From: Eutreptiella sp. 'Long Island Sound 2002'
Taxonomy: Eukaryota; Euglenozoa; Euglenophyceae; Eutreptiales; Eutreptiaceae
Assembly: GCA_964036045.1 (NCBI GenBank)
Contig: OZ038378.1
Location: forward strand, 184,476,944-184,540,943
Direction: 5' to 3'
DNA length: 64,000 nt
The notes beneath the pieces are model-generated. The model saw only the letters and a program-made list of their open reading frames with translations, had not been told where the DNA came from and did no database searches. A program made the position numbers and the translations under genes. Of this stretch, positions 57,001-64,000 are shown piece by piece (positions within the stretch are counted from its first letter, which is position 1; the number at the start of each line of letters is the position of its first letter).

Positions 57001-59361
57001 CACTGTGCTAGCGGCAATGCAACCAAGAGGCAACACGCCCAAACTACCTCCCTTGGTGCGGAGATCGCTCACCCGTTTCTTGCAGTATTTGGGTGAGTTG
57101 GTACCCATGTCCTTCCTCCGTCTTTTTGTAAACTAGGTGAGCACGTGGCGAAAGAGACACTAGCCAACGGTGGGACTGTGTGGTTGGTTGCACGGCTGCT
57201 TCCCCTCCTCTATCCCATGTACTACCAAAAGGCGCCTATCATCTTCCATACCATCGAATTTTTCTAATTGGTCAGGAATTGGGCATGATTCGCGAATGAG
57301 CCACTGAGTGACTCTTGCTTGCCTGTCTTAGCCTGTTAGTGGTTGCTTTTCCTCATTTCTGTGTATGTCTGTGTGTATGTGTGTGGAGGGGGGGGGATTG
57401 CTCATAGTTGTTTTGCAGTATGTGCTGCCTTGAGAAAAGTTGAAAGCCGTGTCTGAGCCAGGGGTACCCATCCTGTCATCACCCTTCTGTTGCGCAAGAG
57501 ACAGAGGGGGGCACTGAACTCGTAATGCTTGGCTTAGTGGGCAAATCTTTTGTGTTGTGGTCACAGGCACGATTTGACAATAGCGATGCATGCCAAATAT
57601 TGCTTGCACTGCTCATAGCATTGAGCATATGTTGTGAGATGTCTTCGGATTGCGCATGAAGTTGCACGCAACCACATGCACACATGCAGAGCTTGCGCAG
57701 CCTGCGCAGCTTGCAGGGCTAGTCACCAAGTCCGTGGCATTTATGCATGAACTTCCTGCAATGTTGTTGTGGCATGACTGCTAACCCGTGCTAACCAGGG
57801 CAGACATTTGATCGGCCAGCCATTGTACATATTGGGGTCTCTGAACGAGTCGCAGCACCCCTCGCTGACACCAACCCGGTCTTTATGCTGGTGTGCACCC
57901 CCCGTGTATCCCAAGAACTCAAGGACTCTCGGACTAGAGGACTAAAGGACTATTGAACCCGAAGATGACAGCGGGGTGCCATGGGAAGTTTGGGTTACAA
58001 TGAGCCAAAGTCTGGGAACCCAGCGGTGTGTTGTGTGACGGGTGTGCATCCCATAAATCCTTTTGGGTATCCACTGTTCATCGGACATTTTTTTTGCGTA
58101 TCTCGGAGTGACTGGATACACACTGACATTTCGACGGCACCAACCTCAACCCCTCATGTCATGCCTCTTGAGGGCCGCCAAAGCAACAGGGAGCAGTCCA
58201 GTGATTTGTGCACAAGCAGCAGCGTCATACGCAGAGTCGCAAACCATAGCCCCAAGGCCTCCCCTCTGGCAGTGGTGTGGGGCCCTGGGATGAGCCCTGG
58301 CGCACTTGCAAACTGCCCAGCCCAGCATGCTGCATGGTGAAACCGCATGCAGAAACACGTCCGGCTTTCAGTCACAGTAACACAGAAGAGCTCCTGCAGC
58401 AAACTACGACACAAGAGGCAATTGGCATGCTTTTGCCAGCAAACCCTCATCCACCACCCCACCGCTAACAGATATGCGCACACACGCATGCCAACAACAC
58501 AAAGGAGGTTTTCTTCAATCGTCTGTAAATGTGTGTGGACTCTAACCCCCGCTACATGCGGGCCCGGCCCCCTTTTCAGACGGAGCACGATCACACACCC
58601 TCTCCAATTTCTGAGCGAGCCACTGTTGCGGCCGCAGTAGGTGGTGGTCTTTGCTGAGATAAAGTACATCAGAACACTGCCCTTCAGCAGTAGCCCTATG
58701 GGCCCCGAGCAAGTGTGGCAAAGGAGCAGGAATCTCGTTTCTATTTCTTGGAGATCATTTGAGACCTGGCACTCCCTCAACCCCCTGGCATATTGGTCTA
58801 TCCCTAAAAAAAGCCATTGTATGTGTAGCTTAGTGTGGTGTGGTATGCTGTGGCACAGTGTCGTGCCGTGCCGTGCTGTGTCCTGGTGCGTGTGCTGTAT
58901 GTGTGTGCGCGCGCCCGTGTGCGTGCGTGTGCGTGTGTCTGGGCGCATGCGTGGGCGTGGGCGTTCGTGTGCATGTTGGTGGGTGGGATCGCGCAAGTGC
59001 AGCCCCTTTCATACTGTCTCCCATCGCTTGACAGCAGGCAAGTTCATTTTCCTCACCAGCAAGTTCAGGAAGTGCCTAGAAAAGTTCAGTGAATGAGCAA
59101 TTCCCTTGCCTGTACTGAGTTAAAAGCACTCGGCAGTAGCATTGCTGTTGCGAAATCTCCGCAGAACCTGCGCCTTCTGTGTGCTGCCACAATGTCCCTA
59201 GGATTGCACCTGTGTGGGCGTGCGCATGCATGTGGAGGTGCACGGGGTTCGTTCGGTGAGGGGTCTCTGCAAAGTTTGAAAAAGAAAACAGCCACATCAC
59301 ATGCAAGTGCCTGAGGTCTGCATGGTGGGCATTTGCGTACTGCGTGTGTGTGTGTGTGTGT
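57001..59361. other. No supported gene
   Basis: Weak frames on both strands. A GT-rich microsatellite zone lies at 58885-58985 and (GT)n at 59344-59361. Nothing recognisable. Confidence 0.5.
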
Positions 59362-59538
59362 GCACTGTGAGAACAAATTCCTCTTCACCGTCACTCCTGT
59401 CTCAGAAAGGACCTTGCCTACCTTTTTGTTAATGGCCTGATGAAATTGTCTCGGTGACCAGTGCTCTGCCTTCGCTTGCTTTCGTCTTCACTGACGTTGT
59501 GCCCCGCGTTTGGTCCCCACTGGTTTTCCCGCACGAAG
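59362..59538 (+). repeat. 177-bp duplicated block, copy 2
   Basis: Same orientation as 13898-14074, gapless, about 98% identical by eye, and also followed by (GT)n (59539-59557), but a much shorter run. Confidence 0.85.
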
Positions 59539-59595
59539 TGTGTGTGTGTGTGTGTGAGTAGTTGCTCAGGCGCTTGGTGCGCAGTTTGTGCATTG

Positions 59596-59826
59596 CTGAG
59601 AACTGCTGACAGGAATTCTGAGCAGAGTTTTGAATTGACTATTGCTTGTGCTGCTCCTGGCAGTTCAGTGCGTGCTTTGAAGTGGGTCAGACTGAGGATG
59701 GAGTTGCGTGCGTCCCCTTTCGTGCGACTGTCCTTTACATGTCTGACTGGAGATGTTTTGGTGCTGTCTGTAATGGACCGTGGAATGACCAGTGAGAGGA
59801 AAGGATGGGTTCATCTTGCTGCATAG
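59596..59826 (+). CDS. Exon-like coding segment, unidentified
   Basis: Follows acceptor CTGCTGACAG. Frame: NSEQSFELTIACAAPGSSVR, then ALKWVRLRMELRASPFVRLS, then a hydrophobic beta-like stretch (FTCLTGDVLVLSVMDRG) and TAG. The composition suggests a beta-rich fold. Entry is phase 2. It may precede 60477-60668 in one gene; the join is not established. Confidence 0.35.
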   Translation: MRTADRNSEQSFELTIACAAPGSSVRALKWVRLRMELRASPFVRLSFTCLTGDVLVLSVMDRGMTSERKGWVHLAA

Positions 59827-60476
59827 AAATGCAAAAGGCCTGGCATGCGAATCAGAAAATGCAGTGATGACAATTGTTGTTCACTGCATGGTCTTTGGTC
59901 TTGGTCTTTGGTCTTTGATTGCGGCATTTCTGAAGTGGAAGCAACGCCCTGTCCAAGCACCAGGATCCGGTGTGACCGTCGTTTTCCTGACCTTCCTGGT
60001 GCTTGTGCAAGGGGGGGGGGGTATCCAAGTACCTGCAATGTTATTTCTTACAGAACCAGTAACACAGGACTGCTGTCAGCAGTCTATGCTGCGTCATTAT
60101 CGCTGGCTGTTCTCTGTGTGGGTGGTTATGTTCACATGTTCCAAGAACTTCAGTGGTAGGATGTGGCGAAACTACCGGTGAACATGAATGCTCATATTTC
60201 AGCACCACCTGTGCAGTGGCGGTTTGTCATTTGTGTCCTGATTCATTTATTGAAGCTTAGCATCATGTCAATACTACCCTCTAACCAAGAGCGTTATCAC
60301 GATTTTGTACTCTTCATTGTGCGACCAAACGAGAACTGATGGTCTGCACCGGTGATCTGTCCCGACAACCAGGTTTTGTCATGCTATTTGTGCTTGTCAC
60401 AGTATTTGGGACCTTGAAGACCTTCTGCCTCGTGAACAGGAGCTTCCTGGAAAAATTTTGATTCTTGATTTTTCAG

Positions 60477-60668
60477 ATTGCAATCTTTCATGAAAGGCAC
60501 AGACAGCAGATATTTCACCGCCCAACATTGAAATGCATTCCACAAGTCAATGAAGACGAAAGATTACAGCTGCAAATTGAAAATTGCAAGTTGGCGAATA
60601 TGCTGGTGGTACCGACACCAAAGTGCATGCCTATTTTTGACAAACTCGAACCCACTGTTGACACATAA
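60477..60668 (+). CDS. Last exon of an unidentified plus-strand gene
   Basis: Acceptor GATTTTTCAG then a clean frame: IAIFHERHRQQIFHRPTLKC, then NEDERLQLQIENCKLANMLV, ending with KLEPTVDT and TAA. The leucine-spaced middle could be a short coiled coil. Entry is phase 0. Its neighbour on the other strand (60718-61101) is convergent. No family recognised. Confidence 0.45.
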   Translation: MAIFHERHRQQIFHRPTLKCIPQVNEDERLQLQIENCKLANMLVVPTPKCMPIFDKLEPTVDT

Positions 60669-60717
60669 GCCAGGTTTGGATTTTTAGACCAAGGTCGGAC
60701 CAAATGTAATGATGCAT

Positions 60718-61101
60718 TTAGAAGTCATCTGCAACTGGTTCCCAAACCTTGCCCCGGTGTGTGTATAGCTCAATGTGTGCCCAATTCAGCACCCTAGGGT
60801 CTTGTTGTCGCATTGCTTCCTGGTTTGATAATGCCATAATTTGTTGTGTGTCCACTTCTTTTCCAATCCATATTTGCTGTTCCCATGCATTTGAGCACAA
60901 GACTCCTTTGTCCAAGGTACAGTCGGCACCCAGATCACATTGCTTTGGGATTGGCGTCTCCTGGAGAAGGAGAGGACTCAGGCCAAAATCATTAATTTTG
61001 GGGTAAAAGAGACACTGTGGACCTGGCTGTAGTGCTCCCAAATATTGAATCCAAAGGCATACTTCTGCACAGTGATGCATGCCATTCATTTTGAGGACCA
61101 C
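60718..61101 (-). CDS. Unidentified 127-residue frame
   Basis: Uninterrupted minus frame from ATG at 61101 to TAA; the start is preceded by an acceptor-like CACCCCTAG, so it may be an internal or last exon. Contents: MNGMHHCAEVCLWIQYLGAL, then QCLFYPKINDFGLSPLLLQE, then KEVDTQQIMALSNQEAMRQQ and NWAHIELYTHRGKVWEP. The Trp/His/Cys-rich style is typical of element-encoded proteins, but no motif is decisive. A possible donor is GGCAAGGTTTGG near the end. Confidence 0.45.
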   Translation of the reverse strand: MVLKMNGMHHCAEVCLWIQYLGALQPGPQCLFYPKINDFGLSPLLLQETPIPKQCDLGADCTLDKGVLCSNAWEQQIWIGKEVDTQQIMALSNQEAMRQQDPRVLNWAHIELYTHRGKVWEPVADDF

Positions 61102-61156
61102 CTAGGGGTGTTTGATTAGGTAGGGCTCCAAACGGGCACCACCTTCAGTTATTTTA

Positions 61157-61304
61157 TTGTGTGGGGCTCTTGCTGGGTTTCACCCATGGAGGTGTGATGG
61201 AGTAGTACTCAAGGATAGCACTCCCGCCAAGCTCCGACAAGGGCAAGAAGGGCACCCTGGTTCAGAACCTACCAGCCCCCCCCCCCCCCCCCACACACAC
61301 ACAG
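61157..61304 (+). other. Poly(C) and (CA)n tract before an exon
   Basis: A run of 16 or more C followed by CACACACACACAG, which ends in the acceptor of the next exon. The tract may serve as its polypyrimidine tract. Confidence 0.6.
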
Positions 61305-61486
61305 GAGCGGTCACCCATGACCCGCGCGTGCCGCAGCGTCTGTTAGAGTCCCTCAATTTGGCCCTCTTGGATAACGGGAGAGGCCCCCACAGCAGTGATG
61401 AGTCCCGCCGGTCGACTGCATCCCAGGAATCTGCAGCCACGACAGTGACATGCAGCACAGAGGGATCGCAGTGTGTCACACCGTGA
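61305..61486 (+). CDS. Last exon of an unidentified plus-strand gene
   Basis: Acceptor CACACACACAG, entry phase 1. Frame: VTHDPRVPQRLLESLNLALL, then DNGRGPHSSDESRRSTASQE, then SAATTVTCSTEGSQCVTP and TGA. The Ser/Thr-rich composition fits a disordered C-terminus. Upstream exons were not identified. Confidence 0.4.
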
Positions 61487-61805
61487 TCAGCAGCTGATGG
61501 TGTGGAGGAGTCCAGTCGGTTGCACAACGGCCCTGACCAGCCTCTGAGCAAGCAGATCGCGCCCCGCGCCCCCTTGTATGTTGTACGTCCTTGACCTACG
61601 AACCAAGCGCCTGTACCCACTGGGACTTTAAACCTAAGGACCACGACTACGCCGGAGCCAGGAGGGCCAAGAGGGAGCCAGCTTCATCAGCACCTGGTGA
61701 AGGAGTGACCTCTGGCCAGCATGTACGCCTAAACCTATAGAGTCCTGACGGACGCAACCCATCCATTCAGGGCAGGTGAGGGCTGGAATACGGCAATTAA
61801 CCTGA

Positions 61806-61970
61806 GTGCGCTGGATGCGCCAACGAGGACAGTGGGCAATGAAAGCTGTGGGGCAGGCGTACCCGGAGCCTAATGCGGACATTGCAAACCTGACCATTGA
61901 TGCCCCCACCACTCCAGACCCCCCAAAGTTCTCGAACCTGCCTTTCGCCAATTTTAGATTTTGGCTGTGA
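61806..61970 (+). CDS. Short coding-like frame, unidentified
   Basis: Reads VRWMRQRGQWAMKAVGQAYP then EPNADIANLTIDAPTTPDPP and ends FANFRFWL and TGA. The first Met is at 61815. It may be the 3' end of an element-encoded protein. The minus strand (61634-62035) is open across the same stretch. Confidence 0.3.
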   Translation: MRWMRQRGQWAMKAVGQAYPEPNADIANLTIDAPTTPDPPKFSNLPFANFRFWL

Positions 61971-62359
61971 ACCTGGGCGCCAAAGGCGCCCATTGTTATT
62001 TTTTTCCTTTGTTGTACGGCAGGGAGTAAAACCATTTTTCAGCCCATGTGTGTATACTCAAAATGCTCAGAGTTTTATGGAGATTTCAAATATGTATGAA
62101 AAACACGAAAAACAATTTGACACCCGCCCTCACTCCAACCCAACCCACTTTGGCAACTTGGCCATCCCTCCCCCTCCTTTGGAGGGGCAAAGTTTTCTTC
62201 AAAAAAAATTTGTACACCAACACACCAAAATGATCAGTGCAACTTAAACGCACTGATCATTTTGAGGTCTGTATTTAGGGGTAAAAAATCTTTAGCCTCG
62301 CGCCAGACCATCCTCCAGCCCGCCCGCCCCCCCCCCCCTCCGGAACCCCAAAGTTTTTC

Positions 62360-62726
62360 TTGGTGTCTACAGTCAAACAAGTGCCCCCCTTGGACAAAGG
62401 GTATTTCAAAGAATCTTGGGACTTTGCAGTGACCTGCACAGGTCAATTGTGGTTGGTCTTGCCTCAACATGCCGTCTCAAGCATTGTAGGTGGCCCTGAT
62501 CATGTTTGGAAACAAAGTCCTTTTACATGCTTTGAACCTCCAGTGTCCTCCTGTACCCCTAGAAACCAAATCGTGGGTGGTGCAGCAACTGGATGAATCA
62601 ACCAGAACAGTCCGACGTATAAAAGTACCTTCCCATGTGAAAGTGGCAGGAATGTGGGAGGCATACGGCATCAAGAGCACAGTCATCAAGGAGACCATGT
62701 TAGCGGTGGCAGCACTGCCTTCATGA
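62360..62726 (+). pseudogene. Frame-shifted coding remnant
   Basis: Two overlapping plus frames both look like protein: KGYFKESWDFAVTCTGQLWL to VWKQSPFTCFEPP in the first, and KVLLHALNLQCPPVPLETKS, then WVVQQLDESTRTVRRIKVPS, in the second. A single indel near 62495-62510 would join them. Function unknown; element origin is likely. Confidence 0.3.
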
Positions 62727-63741
62727 GAACTGAGAACTGCCTATGCCCTGGCAAAGCTAGCAAAGCTGGCTCTCATTTTTTCGGCCTTCCTTCTACCCTG
62801 GCTTCTATTCTGTGCGGGGTGGGTTTGTCTGTGCATGCATGGAGGCATGTGGAGGAAGGGAAACAGTGCCATAGAGACTAGCAATACTTGCTGGCAGCTG
62901 TACTGGCAAAGTGGGCACGGTGGTGAAGTGCAACTCGAATTGTCGAAATATCAAACTGTGCTGCATCATTGCGCTGTGGTCAGGCTGTTTGCACACTGCC
63001 TGCTTCTTGTGAGACAATGGTCCCAAAATCAACTCCGCTAAGCCACAGTGTGCCATGTCCCTGTCCAGTCATGCACAGAATTAGGGTAGCCCCAGTGTCC
63101 TTCTTTGGGCAGCTTGTTCATGAAGGATGCCCTGAGAGGAAGGTACATGCCCCGGGCCGGCGGCTACTGGCTAGCCATTTTTTGGTTGCGCCAACTGCTG
63201 GCGGTTGCGTGGTTGACTACCAACCAACCCTTTGTGTCCCACGGTGCATGTAGTGAGCCGTGAGTAGAACTCGCATGTATGCATCGAGTGGAACGCTCAC
63301 ATATTTCAACATGCGTTGCGTATTGAAGGTTCAGGTGTTAAGGATGCTGACGGTGCCAAGTATTCCGAAAGGTTCACTTGCCTCACATGTGTTCTGCTGT
63401 GTGTGTCCTGACGTGTGCCAAGGGCATCCCTCCCTCCTGTGCTCATCTGGCTATCACACTCGCTCCTTCGACCCCCGCTTGAATCCATCTTCCAAGATTT
63501 GTGCATGAAAGTCTTTTTTCACTTCTTACTTACTTTTTGTAAGGGGGTGGCTTTTCTCCCACTGCATACACTGATGACAGGTTCTGAGGTCCAAATAGAT
63601 GTCCCACCGCCCCTGGCGGCTTGTGGGCTTCCACGCGGGACAACACTTACGAGGCACACGTAAGTCTCAGAACAAAAGAATAAACTGTTGACTTACGTTT
63701 TTTTGTACACCTTTCTTTTTTTTTTTCACTCTTTGTCCACT
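62727..63741. other. No supported gene
   Basis: Open frames on both strands near 62805-63056 compete. No splice-supported exon was found before the SAM-like gene. Confidence 0.45.
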
Positions 63742-63744
63742 TGT

Positions 63745-63791
<47 letters not shown>

Positions 63792-63795
63792 TAGT
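63742..63795 (+). repeat. (CAG)n(TAG)n trinucleotide repeat
   Basis: Nine CAG/GCA units followed by TAG units. It sits just upstream of the first exon of the SAM-like gene. A poly-Ser frame across it is an artefact of the repeat. Confidence 0.85.
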
Positions 63796-63815
63796 TATTC
63801 TTATTCTCTTCACAG

Positions 63816-64000
63816 CAACATGCCGTCGGCACGGGACGACAACGAAATGCTGTATATGTGGCTGGAGAAGTCAGGCCTTGCGCACCAGATCGAGGCCTTC
63901 CAAAGATGCGGTCTGTCCGTTGCACACTTTGCCCCTTTTCGCGATGGCGAAAGAGCACCGACGATGCCACTGTTCTGTTTTTTTTAGGGATTGGTTTTTC
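63816..64000 (+). CDS. First exon of a SAM-domain-like protein (partial)
   Basis: The exon follows a good acceptor (TTATTCTCTTCACAG). ATG at 63820 starts MPSARDDNEMLYMWLEKSGL, then AHQIEAFQRCGLSVAHFAPF. The pattern W-L-x3-G-L-x5-F-x3-G-L matches the first helices of sterile alpha motif domains, which mediate protein oligomerisation and sometimes RNA binding. The frame reaches a TAG at about 63985, so a donor must lie before it if the domain is complete; the gene then continues beyond the window. Confidence 0.5.

Noticed and set aside
63688-63815. Poly-serine N-terminus for the SAM-like protein
   Set aside because: Arises from the (CAG)n(TAG)n repeat before a good acceptor; the exon is better started at 63816.

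Overview
The window is nuclear DNA of a eukaryote. The reasons are spliceosomal GT-AG introns (about 90 bp to several kb) that join short exons in phase, a Nek-family protein kinase, tRNA-derived SINE-like repeats, dense microsatellites and the absence of any operon-like gene packing. The lineage is not fixed by the sequence. A protist or alga of middling GC content fits best, but this is inference.

Two genes can be rebuilt exon by exon. (1) On the minus strand, 8036 to 3803, five exons give a complete 293-residue Nek-like Ser/Thr kinase with every catalytic motif present. Its first intron is 1.9 kb of composite repeats with a decayed PHD-finger frame inside. (2) On the plus strand, about 29518 to 54926, at least 18 phase-compatible exons give an unrecognised protein of about 1,160 residues or more, with coiled-coil, Ser/Pro-rich and acidic C-terminal regions. 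Its introns make up most of 25 kb and hold minisatellites, foldback elements and older repeats. At the right edge (63816 on) the first exon of a SAM-domain-like gene begins. Several other exon-like segments (14.5-17.2, 19.8-20.9, 59.6-61.5 kb) look coding but could not be joined into full genes.

Repeats make up much of the rest. The clearest mobile element is a 623-bp foldback (MULE-like) insertion at 44367-44989 with a 10-bp target duplication and a related uninserted copy at about 55 kb. Others are a ~590-bp inverted-repeat element (26773-27358), a three-copy interspersed repeat that conserves a reading frame (1.9, 13.0 and 25.1 kb), a tandem pair of tRNA-derived SINE units (22.0-22.9 kb), a 177-bp duplicated block 45 kb apart, scattered copies of the near-palindrome AACCGACGGCGGTT, and some forty poly(G)/poly(C) tracts of nine or more bases.

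Layout: 0-3.8 kb repeats and a repeat-borne frame; 3.8-8.0 kb kinase; 8-14.5 kb unresolved low-repeat DNA, then minisatellites; 14.5-21 kb exon-like segments including a zinc finger; 21-28.5 kb SINEs and repeats; 28.5-55 kb large plus-strand gene; 55-63.8 kb transposase-like remnants and ends of unidentified genes; 63.8-64 kb start of the SAM-like gene. All calls come from reading the sequence; no database search was possible.
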